From: Stichopus chloronotus
Lineage: Eukaryota > Echinodermata > Holothuroidea > Aspidochirotida > Stichopodidae
Assembly: GCA_021234535.1 (NCBI GenBank)
Contig: CM037835.1
Coordinates: forward strand, 5,828,001 to 5,892,000
Direction of reading: 5' to 3'
DNA: 64,000 bases
Shown here: one piece after another, positions 15,331 through 54,519 of the stretch
Numbering within the stretch: the first letter of the stretch is position 1
How the letters are laid out: every line of letters starts with the position of its first letter
Program-made: the position numbers and the translations under genes
Notes under the pieces: model-generated
What the model was told of the DNA's origin: nothing
Database searches by the model: none
Seen by the model: the letters and a program-made list of their open reading frames with translations, nothing else

Positions 15331-16945
15331 ATTTAAAATGTTAGGCTAGATAGGCACTCGACTGGCCTGCACAGTCTACAGTATGGCTACCCTTCAATAA
15401 ACAATACAGATGCTTGTTAAGTTTATTTTATTGATGTAGACCTGTCAAGGTTATGTCCAGGAGTCAGGACACTGTTAGGTTAATGACCTGGACATAACAT
15501 TTAAACATAATGATGATGATGATAATGTAAGCTTAGCCTTCAATATTTGGAAGCTGTGGATTTGATTTACTGATTTTCTCACTTTAAAGAATTTGTTGGA
15601 GTCACTCAAATGTGTACAGTTGGGTATGCTCATGATGAGTGACTGCTCCCATCTGAGGAACTTTTAGAGGGAGTTCCTGCATTGCTTTGAATCCTCAGGG
15701 TCTGTTGTTTTGTTGTGAGAGAAAACGTTGACAAAATGAGAAAAATGGCAGAATTTGTGGTGGTTCTCATGGTGTGTTAGATGACAAGAAGTGGACCGGT
15801 CTTGCTGTGATAATTTTAGTTGATGCTTACAGAGAAGGGGTCCTACTGTAATGAACAACTTGGGAATAACCATTCTAGTGCACAGACACATCCAATAATT
15901 ATTGATGCACGGGTAGTGTTTAGTGGCACTTTACCAATGTAGACACTGAAAAGAAAAATGTCATTTATGTAGAACATTCTGTTGGAACTATTTTACAACA
16001 TGTGCAGGCACACACAAGATTCTAAGTCACAATGATCAGCTGCACACAGCTACTGTAGCAGATCAACAAGTAAATTAAGCACAGATGACATTGACTACCA
16101 GAATGGAATGGTGTAATGTTTACAGGGGCCAGTCATCACCACCGACTCGCCCCATAACAAAGTCCCCACAGTCCAACAAACTTGCCATAGTGTAAACTCA
16201 TCTCTTTGAGGCCATGGTACAGCCCTTAACTTTGTGTTCAATGGTTAATTGCAGTAATCACTGAATGTAGGTGTTGTTATTATTTTGTTATTTGCCTATT
16301 TTAATATAAGCAGGCAGTTATTTGTTTGTTATTTGTTTTATTTTCTTGCCGATAGGATAGTTTTTGTCTTTAGTCCATTATCCAAATTGATGTTTTATGA
16401 AAAATATAACAATTAAAGGCCTACAAGTAAGCCTTAAGTCTGTTGACCACAATATTTCAGAAGACTTTTTTATTTGTCGGGGTTAAAGGGAAAATGCAAT
16501 CACTCCAAATTGAATAAGTGCACCTCATATGCTAATTCATGAGTGGCTCTTTTTAATTATATGATATCATTTTTTTTGTTTGGTGTTTTGCATCATAACT
16601 CCTTGTTAAAAATTCAGTACCATATTCAGCAAAATCATGACAAATACTTTTAAGAGAAATGAGAAGAGAATTGCAAGATTTTGATGACCTTTGGAAATAA
16701 AGAAGGGATGACTGCTTCTTCCTTTTAAATATGAGAGTTAACCTTTCACAGGATACACCAATTGTGAATGTTTTTAAGGTCATATTTGCTTGCCTTTTCT
16801 CCTAGTCCTGCTGAAAACAAGAAGATTCACTCTGCTGTAAATCAGTTAATTTACCTTGACTTTTTCATTATTTGCTGTAGATGACAATACAGTAAGTGAC
16901 TGTAACATTGATTAGAGGACAAGAGTTTAGCACAAAAACGCAGCG
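15331..16945 (+). other. Region upstream of PRPF3; possible 5' UTR exon from 16881
   Basis: No gene is recognised in 15331-16860. A short GAT run lies at about 15510. TTTGCTGTAG at 16871-16880 is a plausible splice acceptor, so 16881-16945 may be 5' UTR joined to an upstream leader exon. An in-frame TAG at 16928-16930 blocks any upstream extension of the reading frame. Confidence 0.4.
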
Positions 16946-31587
<14,642 letters not shown>

Positions 31588-32229
31588 TGGTACTGATGAT
31601 GAATCAGAGAGACAAGAGCTTGTTAAAGCATTCATTTGTGAGGAACACATAATTTAATGGAGAGTTGATGCAAACAGTTTTCACAAAGTAGACGGTCGGC
31701 TTGGGTTTGTAAACTTTGACAGTGGCAAAGCATCAGTGACCTAAACTAAGGACATGTGAAAAGAGGTGTACCCTGTATATGTAGGGAGAAGGTATGCACT
31801 TCCTCCTGACCCTTTTAGACTTGTGCACCCCGGTATACATCATTGATACATCTGCCTTTAAGAGTCAGTGGAGGAATTGGCAGAATTTTCATTTGCAACT
31901 GTGTCTGTCGAACTGATGGGAATATTTTTAAAGAAGCAAACTGGACTGACATGGACAGAACATTATTCATTCTAATGTCGGTGATTCCACCGTGACTGGA
32001 TTTAGATCTGAAGTAATTCATGTGTTTTAAATTGTTATGTTATTTTAACGGTCAGTAAGTTCAAGTCAAACACCAAATTGTGTTCATTTTTATTGGTTTC
32101 AGTCAAAAGAGAAACCTATGTGGTCATGAATATGTTTGTGACACCTAGCTCGTTATCATGATATCTCAAGAAGGGAAACTTGAAAATTTCCAAAACTTGT
32201 TACATAGATGCCCCATATTGTTAGAAAGA
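31588..32229 (+). other. Probable PRPF3 3' UTR
   Basis: This is non-coding sequence after the stop. No AATAAA was seen in the first 600 bases. Possible signals further down are ATTAAA at 32914-32919 and AATAAA at 33504-33509, which would place the array at 32230-32710 inside a long UTR. The end is undetermined. Confidence 0.35.
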
Positions 32230-32710
32230 ACCTTTTTGTTTTTTGTGGAGGTCAAGGGTCATCTGAGGTCGCCAGAGGTCAAACACTGAAAATCTTGTTA
32301 ATGCAATATATCAAGATAGCAATGATGGATACATTTCACACATAGTGTGTGAGTTGGTCATATGAAGAGGAAAACCCCATTTTTGGTGGAGGTCAAAGGT
32401 CATTTGAGGTCACCAGGGATCAAACACTGAAAATCTTGTTATCATGATATCTAAAGAGGGGAATTTCTCACAGCTCTCAAGCTTTTTACAGAGATACCTG
32501 ATATTAAGAGGAAGAACCCTTTTGCTGTTGGTGGAGTTCAAAGGTCAGGTGAGGTCACCAGATGTCAAAAACTGGAAAATCTTGTCATGATATCTCAAAA
32601 GGAAACTCTGACAGTTCTCACACTTGGTACATAGATGCCTGATATTAAAAGGAAAAACCTAGTTGTTTTGGTGGAAATCAAAAGTCGTCTTTGGTCAAAC
32701 CATCAAAACC
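32230..32710. repeat. ~140-bp tandem repeat rich in AGGTCA, array 2
   Basis: There are about four units with cores at 32249, 32390, 32538 and 32670. Between them are CTGAAAATCTTGTTATCATG and ATAGATGCCTGATATTAAAA-like words. The core at 32390-32402 is a perfect AGGTCA-A-AGGTCA direct repeat, and 32249-32261 is a one-base variant. Confidence 0.8.
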
Positions 32711-33700
32711 ACAATGCCTTCTGGCTTACTGGTTCAATGCAAATGATGTTTTCTTGCAGTTACCTGCAGAAAAGGTGCCACAATGGTTGAAAATTTTCTG
32801 CTAGACTTTGTAAATGTTTAAATCTTTTGCAAAACTTGTCAGAAAGGATTCTTATGGGTCCTGGAAAGTCCTGGAATTTGATTGGTTTATTTTTATGGTC
32901 GTAAAGGCCTTGAATTAAAAATTTAATATTAGCACCTACGGTAGAGATAAGTTAGGATTTGAAAGGTGATGATGGCTAGAAAATCAAATCTACAGCCTGG
33001 AAAGTCCTGGAAAATTTTCCATCAACATGTGTACGAACCCTGGTCAGCCTTTTCCGATAATATGACATGGTTCAGTTTTGCACCCAAGTATTTCAACATC
33101 CATGTACAAGTCATAATTGATAGCAGTACTTCGCTACTAGGGTACAGGTAATTACAAGGGTACTTTGAGAAAAAAGTGCTTATTGCTCAGAGTAAAATCT
33201 TGATAGTAGTTGATCTACTATTCTGCTCTTAGTGTTATATAGGCTCGTGACCATGAGGTGGTGATTGACATATGTATTACATGCTTGATGCAAGTTGTCT
33301 GCAATAGTTCATTTATAAAATATTGGCCAATACCCGATACCCATTTCACCAAGTCATGGCTCCAGCAGAGATCCCTCTGAATTCTGCATTTTGTTAGTGC
33401 CCAGCCTAGTTATCACTGAAGTACACTCAGTTTGTGGTTAAATATTCTCATTATTTTAAATGCAAGGCTTTTGATAATGTTGTTGAGAATAATACTTTTT
33501 TAAAATAAAATATTGATGTAAAGTCCTTGCATAATCTCATTTTTCAGACAGTATTCCACTTTTGCAAAAAATATTGAAAAGGTCTGTGTCCACTTAGCTC
33601 TCAACAGGGCTGTGCATTACATGGCTTAAGCTCATTACACTCCATTTCCGAATATTGCCTTATTTTCTTTCAAGAATCAAATGAGACTAAGTAAAGCAAA
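32711..33700. other. Intergenic or PRPF3 3' UTR, nothing recognised
   Basis: This is AT-rich sequence without recognisable coding. A short local duplication of CCTGGAAAGTCCTGGAA-like words occurs at 32870 and 32997. Confidence 0.45.
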
Positions 33701-33732
33701 TAAAGCTTATGCATATCTCAAAAATATTATTT

Positions 33733-34089
33733 TCAATTTTCTATGGACAAAGATTCTTCCAAGGACAGATTTTTTGCCCAACTGAGGACAGATATTTTGC
33801 TAAGGCATTTTCCTCTGTCGGGGGTTCCCCATCCCTCATGGCCCTGCTCCCAGATGATATAGAGACTGTATCTATTACTAGTCTCACAACAAGGAAATTC
33901 GAAGCTGCTATAACGGTTGCCTGCCCAGCGCCCCTTTGGCTCCTGAAGGACGGGGAAATGGTTGTCCACAGAGTCTCCAAAGGCAGCGTCAGCTATCTGC
34001 ATTATGTCTTTTGAAACTACGCCACCTATTTGGTATTGAACAGATTCGCGCGGAAAGTGTTGGTTTTGGTTCGCGCACACATGTACCAT
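33733..34089. other. Orphan stretch open on both strands, identity unknown
   Basis: A 118-codon minus frame (34089-33733) overlaps an 80-codon minus frame and a 101-codon plus frame. Composition is richer in GC than the surroundings. None of the translations shows a domain I recognise, and no clear splice sites bracket them. It could be a gene fragment, a retroelement piece or a first exon. Confidence 0.3.
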
Positions 34090-34290
34090 TGTACGTATGT
34101 ACTCTGCACACGTGCATGAAATTAAAATTGTCTTGTACGTACTGTACTTGGTGGGAAACAGAAATAAATACGTGGTAGGAAAGTACCAGCTATTCTATTA
34201 TCATACCAGACAGCTCCGGCTTGCAGACTGAAGGAGAACTGTAATTCTCATTCCGGTGCTCATTCTTCTCACGTTACAACGATAACTATA
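34040..34290 (+). promoter_or_regulatory. Weak candidate promoter/leader exon for a + strand gene (possibly ATIC)
   Basis: CG dinucleotides cluster here (GATTCGCGCGGAAAG, GTTCGCGCACAC) in an otherwise CG-poor neighbourhood. A GTGAGT donor-like site follows at about 34291. A leader exon here could splice to the acceptor at 40954, but this is only inferred. Confidence 0.2.
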
Positions 34291-34894
34291 AGTGAGTTCA
34301 GGATAAATTCACTGTGGAAAATGTTACATTAACGAATCCCAGACTTTTCCATGCTTAACTAAGTTCACTGTAAATCAAGCTTAACAATTAATTATTCTGG
34401 GACCGATGCTAACTTGCACCACAGGCCTAGTTATAATTAGCCTAGCCCTAATTTAAGTATTTCCAGATGATTTTCGTGAAGCAGACCAGTTACTCCCTAG
34501 ATTTAGACCCACACCATCAGGTCTGAAGGTGTTTCTGACAATTTACGTTAAGTCAGGTCGTAATTATTAGGCCTAGCACTGTTGGAAACGAACTAAGACA
34601 AGTAACATGGTCCTGAATGATGTTTTGAAAAAATACCACCAGTACTAGCCCTCAGATTAAGGCCTAACGTAAGGTCCTACTGGTATTTGGTAGGCTAGGA
34701 ATATGCCTGTAGTGTATTGGTAATTGTAAATTGATTGAGAAGAGAATGCGTAATGTAATACATGGGCTTATGCAGGAAGACCATCAAGCGTGATTCTGGG
34801 TACGACATTTTTACTGATTTACCAGAGCCTACCAGCATTAGATGTTGATGGGGTCGTAAGAACAGCCACGGACAGCCATCTCTGGGTTATGTAG

Positions 34895-36260
34895 AGCCTC
34901 CTTCTGTTCTGGAAAATAGGACCGATAATGTTCTTGAATCTGTTGACTGTTGTAGCAGTGAGAGCCGCCTGTGGCAGATTATTCCATTCAGTGATAGTAC
35001 GCTAACTAAAAGAATACTTTCTAATATCCAGTCTGTAGTAGTACTTCTGGAATTTAAGCTGATGATCTCTTGTTCTATTAACATTAGGCAAATTACAAAA
35101 AGCAGCCTGATCATCGTTTTCCAGACCTTCAACAATGTTACAAACTTCAATCAAGTCAGCTCTTAGTCTGCTCATTTAAAGAAAATTAAAGTGATTGCAT
35201 GTGTATTGAAAAACCTAAAAAGATAAGATTATGTATTTCGATGAAGGAAAATGACAGTAACTACTTAGAAAAGCAACGGGATTGGCATAAAAACAGTAAA
35301 AAACAAAGCATATTTGAAAATCAATGGTTCTTACTACAAGCGACTACATAATGAATAAGCAACAGTACAGTCTCACTAGCGTATCAAAAACATACTACTC
35401 AAGTCGTCGCTTTTTGGTCGGTATCGGGAATTGTAGTATTTGGTGAAAGGAAGCACTGTATTTACAAATAACTTACAACTGAACACGGCATTGCGGCGTC
35501 AGTGAAATCTCAATGTTTTTATATTTTGCCTACATATGCAATCACCTTAAATTCTACGCATTTCAAGAGAAATTAAACCAGTTTTTTCAAGTCATGTGTG
35601 CCTTCATAACTGAGGGTAGGCCTATACAAATCTGGAATCAGTTTTGTATCTTTGTACCTTTCCAATGTTATCAATGTCTTTCTGTAGGTAAGGGCACCAT
35701 GCCACTTAACACTTAACAGTATTCCAGATGTGGTCTGACAAGAGATTTATAGTATATTACTACTACGTAATCATACGTTCTAAATATTAATAATACCAAG
35801 AAACTTGTTGGCAGAGTTCACAGCCTTAACGCACTGTCTATAGAGACTCAATGAATTGTCAATATTTACACCTACGTCCCTCTCATACTCAGTGGTTTCA
35901 ACTTGAACACCACCAATAAAATAACTGGCTTGAGCATATGAGTGACCCAGGTGGAGACACTTGCACTTCAATGCAATTAATAACATTTGCCAATCGCAAG
36001 ACCACTTATATAATGTAACCAAATCCTGTTGCAACTCGGTCACTTTACCCATCGAATGAACATCAGAAAAGACCTTAGTATCATCTGCATACTTCAGTAC
36101 TTACTTATTCAAGCTTCCATCCAAATCATTCATATGCAGTATGAAAAGAATAGGACCTAACACAGTTCCCTGCGGCACGCCACTAGTCACTGGATGCCAA
36201 TCGGAAAAATGCCCATTTAATACAACTCTTTGCCACCTATTGTCCAGCCAGTTTTGGGGG
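34895..36260 (-). mobile_element. Decayed LINE reverse-transcriptase fragment, minus strand
   Basis: Read on the minus strand from 36260 downward, the order is [34 protein letters not shown], then the catalytic block KYADDTKV near 36080. LQQDLVTLYKWSCDWQMLL and KCKCLHLGHS follow, then LVRPHLEYC (about 35715-35760), and finally RLRADLIEVCNIVEGLE and LDIRKYSFS (about 35020-35180). This is the palm-to-C-terminus of a CR1/jockey-type non-LTR element. Stops, frameshifts and about 430 unrelated bases (35200-35630) break it. It differs in C-terminal type from the LINE in PRPF3 intron 6. Confidence 0.85.
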
Positions 36261-38339
36261 AATGATTCACGTTTTATAATGGAACAGACGGCCACCATCA
36301 TTTGGTGCCATGGGTGCCAATACTCAATAGTGTCTTGGGACATCTGACCTAACTGTTCTGGATAGGACATAATTTTTGACCAATGCATATGGTTTGTCTT
36401 GTGAATTCTAAATGAAAATAGGCCTATGCTAGGCTTAATTAAGTCCTTAACACTTCCCATGGATACAGAAAAGTTAGACCTATGACATAATGCGTTGTGT
36501 CTGAAGGAATGGGGGTTGGTGGACAGGCAACCACAACCATGCACTGGGTACCCCAATCATCTCTTTGTTTCCCAGCGTATATGTATCATTGAAATAAAAC
36601 CCTAAATATCTATAATAGTTTCCTTTATTAAGTTATAGCTTTATATCTACAGACATAGGTATAGCAAGAAAGGAAGAAAATACAGTAGCTTATGTACACA
36701 AAGATAACTGTACGTAATGTAAAAGGAAGTACGCAAAAACCCCAGAAGACTTGACACTCCCTGTCAATAAGGAAAACAAGACAAAACAAACAAATGAGCG
36801 AAGAAAAAGAAGAGAGAGAAAAGAAGAAAGGAACCCAACCCCATCCACCCCGACACCAGTGAGAAGATGATTGCAAAAGAGGATTAAATCTAGTATAACC
36901 AAATATTGGTATGGTGAGGGGGAGAGGTGGAGAAGTTGGGTAGTTTTGACCCATTGTTTTGGTGTATTTTGGGTGCATAAGTGCTCGTGTGCCATGGTGC
37001 TGAACACTGACCCCCTCACCCCTTCTTGTCTTGTCATGCCAATCCTATGTACTGTACAGTCAGTTAAAGTAATGCTGTACCAATATAAATGTAAGTGACA
37101 CAACACCACTACTGCAACTTGGATCTACATGTTTTCTGAAATTTTTCCCTCTCCAGAATACCGCTCAGAGATCACAGACATGTTTGGGCTGTGATTGATA
37201 CACTGCAGCGTCTAAGTTCAAAATACCGTATGATCAATTGATTACATCTTCATAAAGAATTTTTGTCTGTATGTAACATTTATTCAGCAAAATATGAAGT
37301 GTCTGTTCAGAACGTAATCAATGATTCCTTTTCTACATTTACAAAAAAAAAAAAAAAGAAGAAATGACAAGAACTTAAAATTCAGATATTGCCCTTTCAT
37401 GATCTTGATCTCAGCAAAAGAAAATAATGTACATTTGACATCAAATAATAAACAGGACCCACTTCAAAAATGAGTGGATGAAAATACTGTTTGCTACGTC
37501 AAAAAATGTCTTTGCTAGAATAAGTCTGTACTTTACATTAAAGTATTTGCTATATTTATAGAAGGCCTGAAGAGAAAATTGTGATGAATAACACATGAGG
37601 TTGATGTCAGGGGTGAGAAAAACACATCTTAGCAGTTGGGAGAGTCAATGACTTACGACCTGTCATATTGAAATAAAATGTCCTATCCAGAACACCCATA
37701 TTCTGGAGATGACAAACTATTTGACACTGTTATGATAGGATGGAAAAGACAGAATTCATAGAATTGCTGGTACTCATACGGAATGCCTGTGACATTGGAA
37801 AAATGTAGTAAACAATGGTAACTCAAGTCACTCTGCTATAAGCATAAAGGGCAATGTGAGACCAGTGTTTCCACATCCTGAAAATAGATTTTCAGATTAG
37901 TGCCCTGACGTTAACTGAAATCCAGATGCCATTCCCAAAATTGGTGTCAAAGCAAATCCCAGACCCCCATAGCATGACAAATGGCTCTGATTTAACCCAC
38001 TTCTTCTGACAAGTTGTGCATGGATTGAATTTCATGTAATTTTGTTTTTATGCAAGCAAATTTGGATTGTTACCAGCTGAATGCTGATTATGAGTAAACT
38101 GGTTGTTCATCAGACAAGGCCGACTTTCATGTGGGTATTTTCTTAGACCCAAAACAAATTTCTCTAAATCCTCTGCAAGAATGTATTTGGCATTTTTGTT
38201 TACAAAACTCAATTATTGCTTCTTAAATTTCCTCAAATTACCTGGAATTTTCTGGCTCTGAAAATTACCTGATATTGTTCAAATTTTCGTACATTTACCA
38301 TTTTATTGGAAATTTCCTGGAAAGTGGAAATACTGCATG
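36261..38339. other. Intergenic, nothing recognised
   Basis: There is an A-run at about 37343-37357 and a purine-rich patch at 36780-36840. The upstream half of the 151-codon minus frame (36261-36556) does not continue the reverse-transcriptase similarity. No exon was found. Confidence 0.45.
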
Positions 38340-39310
38340 CAGTCACTGAGGTCATAGGTTTGAAAACCTTGTATACACGGTATCTCAATATAGGGACCTT
38401 CCGTAGGTTGTCCATTGTTGGAAGTTGATCCCTATTTGTTTTTCACGGAGGTCAAAGGTGATTTGTGGGCACCATATTGATGAAGTATGAAAAAGTAATT
38501 GAGATATCACGGCAATAAATAATAATAACGATATTTATAAAGCGCTTTCCAATAAAACTCAAAGCACAGTACAAAGAAAATTGTAAAAAGAAGTAACAAT
38601 GTACATAATGTAGAAACAGTGAAGTCAACTGGACAAGTAGACGTCATTTGAACTTCAAATTTAGTTGGTAGATAGTGATCTTTAATACCTATTGTTTGAT
38701 GTCAGTAGAGGTTTAAGGATGAAAATGCATTGAGGAAGGTAATATCTCAACAACTGAATGTTGCTGGCACATCAAACTGTTAGCATTGGTACTTCTTGAT
38801 GAGAAGATGTCTGTCATTTTTTTGGAGGTCAAAGGTCAAGTGAGGTCAGAAGAGGTGAAAATTTTTAAACCTTGTAAACACAATGTCTTAAGAAAGGAAA
38901 GCTGCTGGAACTTCAAACTCAGTAGATGATACCTAGATTGTTTTTCATGGAGGTCAAAGTTCATTTGAGGTCCTCATAGGATAACCTTCTAATTGAGATA
39001 TCTCAGCAACTGAATGTTGCTGGAAGTTCAAATTTAGTGCTTTGGTTGTCAACTGTAAGTAGGTGATTTCTATCATTTTCAAGGAGTTCAAGATCATTTG
39101 AGATCATTAGAGATTAAAGTATGAAAACCTATTAAGAAACGTATCTCAGCTGCAGAATGTTACTCTATCTTCACACTGGTGCAATTTTTAGCTCTTGAAG
39201 ATCAGGTGATCTCTGTCATATTTTATGGAGATCAAAGGTCATCATAGGTGACGTAATTTGAAACCTTGTAGACATGTTATTTCATGAAGAGAAAGGTGTT
39301 TGATCTTCAA
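38340..39310. repeat. ~140-bp tandem repeat rich in AGGTCA, array 3
   Basis: There are six or more units, with cores at 38449, about 38640, 38826, 38949, 39085 and 39228. Intervening words such as ATATCTCARCAACTGAATGT-like and GAAACCTTGTARACA-like sequences match arrays 1 and 2. The core at 38826-38838 is a perfect AGGTCA-A-AGGTCA. A 70-base insertion at 38510-38580 interrupts the array. Confidence 0.75.
38510..38585. repeat. Short interspersed repeat tail (ATAATAATAACGATATTTATAA type)
   Basis: AATAATAATAACGATATTTA is followed by TAAAGCGCTTTCC and AAAGCACAGTACAAAG. From memory this word order is common in short interspersed repeats of marine animal genomes. The family name is not certain. 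Confidence 0.45.
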
Positions 39311-40954
39311 AATTGGTATATATTTTCCTTTGTTTGCCTTGAATATTACAAGGAATTTCAAAGTTTTTTACTTTGTTTATGTGACGCACTGTAATACAAC
39401 ATACAGTAGTCAGGCAATAAACTGATGTTGTGTACGAATTCCAGGAATCACAATTAATAAAGTTTTCAGTGCATTTGAAATTTATCTCTTTTGACTGCTA
39501 CCTACAGCACGTACCCTGATCGTGAAATTGCTTGTGTTTTATTGTCTTCACATTTGCCTAGAGTTGAAACTATTCATACAAACAAAAGGCAAATTGCAGG
39601 CGAATAATATTCTCATTAACCTCACCCTATACGTAACCATAGGAGGAATTATGATCGCTGATTGGCTAAAATATTGTTCAAGCAAATAACCAGAATCTTT
39701 TCTTCACTGTGATTGAAGTTTAACTACTGATTAATTAATTACTCAAAGTTCTAACAGGTTTTTAGATCAAACAGCTCAAGCAATTACTTTGCAATAATTT
39801 CTGGTAGACCTAGAGTACTGGCATGGATGATTTCACCATGGCAACCTCTGTACAGACATTCTATAAAAACTGGCAAAGTTTCGACCAAAAATTACTGAAC
39901 AAGAAGATAGCTTCTCGTTAGGCCCGTAGTCTCAACACTTGAAATGAGAGGCAGAAATATTGACATAATTCATTTGAAATCATCACTGAAATCATTACTC
40001 CTACAATATATAATCAGTTTGAAAATCCTTTGCCCTCATGAGTCAGACAGTCTTTAGTGTGAATCAAGGGTTCAGACTAAGAAACCATAAAGAGGATTTG
40101 CAGGTCATCGAACGATTTGCCTGAAAATTGTCCTGAAGCAATCAATTTCAAGTGACAATCGATGTTTCCACACAAGTGATCATTTTTGAAAGTCATTTTT
40201 GATGGAATTTGGACCCCAGTTACGTGGAAAATCTATTTTTGAGTACTTTTTGTGGTTATGTAGTTGAAACTTTGAACCCCAAATCCCCCTCACCTCCATA
40301 ATACTAAAAGCCTTAATCAATGTAAGTGCATAAGATTTTAATTCTTGCTAGTATTGCTAACTAACTGGAACTGGACAGTGAAGAGAATTGTAGTTGGACA
40401 TCAGGTTTTAGATGCGGGGCCATGGGGCCCATGATTTGATCTGCCCCTTGCAGGCTCCATGGGCCTGCTGAATGCAGTTGAGGGTTCAATGTGCGCAGTA
40501 AAACATTTCAAGCATAGACAATCAGTCGAGAATTCTCTCACATTGGCCAAGCTGTAACTTTGATCAACATTCTACAACTGACCCATCTATATGTTGTATG
40601 ACTGTTTGTGTTATGCATGCAGTAACTGAAGCTTTATCATAGCAACAACAAAAACGTATATCACACTCCTAACATATGCTGGATCAGATGAAATGTTACG
40701 TTGTTATCAAACGATAAAAGTGCAGCTTTTGAACCAGTCTGCTGGATTGGTTTGACCTGTGTTGATCGGCAAAGAAAGTGGTACTCTTCTCTAACCAAAC
40801 TGGAAGCACAGAAGCATTCAAGAATAGGAGTCACATTTTATTCAAATATAATTTGCCTAGATGTTGGTACAAAATTTCAATTACAAAATTATCCTCAGTC
40901 CAATTTTTATGTGTTGAATGCCTTCAAGTTAATCCTTTTTTTTTCATTTTGCAG
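39311..40954. other. Non-coding, upstream of ATIC
   Basis: No exon, transposon end or tandem repeat was recognised. If ATIC has an upstream leader exon, this is part of its first intron; the 3' end (TTTTTTTTCATTTTGCAG, 40937-40954) has the form of a strong acceptor. Confidence 0.45.
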
Positions 40955-41002
40955 CTAGGTCAGACCCATTCGCCACAGTGTTACCAGTTTATACTGCAAA
41001 CA
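40955..41002 (+). other. Probable 5' UTR portion of the first ATIC coding exon
   Basis: It runs from the acceptor-like AG at 40953-40954 to the ATG at 41003. The reading frame upstream of the ATG stays open across this piece, so the start rests on homology and on the exact residue numbering of the protein. Confidence 0.5.
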
Positions 41003-52534
<11,532 letters not shown>

Positions 52535-54519
52535 TATCACCACAGATGTATGGACAAAAGTAAGAGAGACAAAATTGGTGTGTAATTCTTAAGCGTTTTT
52601 GCACTGTCGTCCCATTGACTTTAAACTATTTTTATATTTACTCAATGATTTGTTATTAAATATCAAGTCTATGTGGGCTCCAGGTATATTTGAAGTATTT
52701 CAATTGTAAGTTATTTAGTTTTCCTTTTCCATAGGAAGAAAATAGAGGGATTTTCTTTTTCAAGCTCGTAGTTGTTAACCTTTGTGACAGAGGTCTGGCT
52801 GCATGGTTGTACTGCAGGCTTGCATAGTTCCCATCTAAGTGCTAACCTGCAGAATCTGAAATTTCTTGACAGTGCTGTTGAAGAAGGGCGTAATGATCTC
52901 CATAGTACAGCAATGAAGACTTTATATGACCATCTCATCTTAACATGTGACATAGTGACCCACTGGGAGAAGCTGGTGTCATATTAGTGTGCTAACCTAG
53001 TTGCCAATACATCCAGCTCATTTAATGGCTGGTGTATACATTTTGCTGCTTACCTGTGTGTCAGGCAATCATTTAAGGAGAATGAATATCAGGACTTTTG
53101 TCACTGAAATATTGACATGTGGTGAGCATTATCACCAAATTAAATCCACATATGAAGTTTACTTTTCAGATGTTGTAATCTTAAAGTTCATTAAGATCCA
53201 TTCAGGATGTTGCCATTCTGAGATTGCGATGTCATACCCTGACTCCATGTGATTGACCAGCTTAGTTTTTCTTGAAAATTCATCGTCGCGTAGTTCGAAC
53301 AGTTATGCGTAGATTTAAATCAAAGTATCAATAATTTGATCATTGGATGGTACACCTCAGTAATTCAACACAAACTATGCACAGGTGTATGTGCATTAAG
53401 GGAAATTATAGGTACAGAAAAACAAAGAAATTGAATTTCTGCTGTCAGGGGCTGTGTGACGTCATTATTAGACTTTTTCAAGTCTACTCTAAAAGTGAAG
53501 CAAAAATGGCAGCACCCTCTCTGAATTTTTGCAAGTTCATAACTTGGGAAGGAAACAATATTTTTGAATGAAAGTTTCGGAAGCTGTTTGTCAAAAACTT
53601 CTGCTTTATATTCCTTAGAGATATTCTTCAATCAAATGTGAAATGTTCAGTTTCTCAACAAATGTGTTGTGTAGTCAGGAACGTTATATTCAGATTAAGC
53701 TATGATTTCTAGTCTGAAAATAAGAGTTGGATGTACCTACATGACCTATGACTAGTTGTTTGCGGAAAGCGTAACCAATCAATGCTGAACTGCATTAACT
53801 GTAAGACAATGCACAATCGGGGGTTAATGCAAAAGATGCACAAGAGTGCAACCCGAGTGCATGCAGTGGTAAGATAATGCACGGTCACCTGACTGAAATG
53901 GACCAAGTATGTTTGAACAGATGTTCCTTCTGTACCTGCTCCACGTTGTGCAACTGCATGATCGTGGTCTTGCATTATGATTTAAGTGTTGAGTTGATCG
54001 GTATCGTTGAGTTTGAAGTAATGGAGGAAGTCATGGTTAAAATAAATGGTGATGTTGTGAGCCACATTCTCTAACTCACCAGCTGAAATATTGTATTTCT
54101 TGTGATTTGTCTTTGCTTAATATGTTTGTGTTTTTTTTTATCAGTATCTGCATATTGCATTGAATATTTGTTGTAATGAGGCTTGTACAAGAGGCACTCT
54201 ACATGTAGATAGGTTCATGGTGTGAGGCTTTCATTCTCATGCAATTGGTATTTTTTGCATTTTGTTTCCTATTTTGTAATGTTAAATTATGGTTTTCTTC
54301 ATTATTTTATTTTCTTTTCAAAGGCCAAGGAGGTTGAAGTTAACTGCTATAGACAATCACAATTAACTAAATCTGATTATAGAATGCCATTCAATCCTGG
54401 TACTTGGCTTAGTCTTCCAAAAATTCCCCTCCACTCTTGCTGTCCCTACATTCACACCCTCCCCCTCTTTGAAATGTCTGGATCCTCACCTGGAATTTGC
54501 CAACTTAAAGACCAAATTA
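52535..54519. other. Region downstream of ATIC, 3' UTR end undetermined
   Basis: No second gene was recognised. AATAAA at about 54040 is the first clear candidate poly(A) signal I saw after the stop. A hairpin-like pair ATGCACAATCGGG and CCCGAGTGCAT lies at 53809-53862 among other ATGCAC words. Confidence 0.35.

Noticed and set aside
36261..36556. Upstream half of the 151-codon minus frame as more LINE protein
   Set aside because: The reverse-transcriptase similarity stops near NWLDNR at about 36260. The rest does not resemble the expected preceding RT blocks.
36690..37109. 139-codon minus frame as a membrane protein
   Set aside because: Its hydrophobic, serine- and leucine-rich run is the complement of a purine-rich low-complexity stretch (36780-36840). 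No homologue or exon structure is apparent.
52772..54074. Several 60-90 codon frames downstream of ATIC as a further gene
   Set aside because: They lie on both strands, have no splice consistency, and show no family resemblance.
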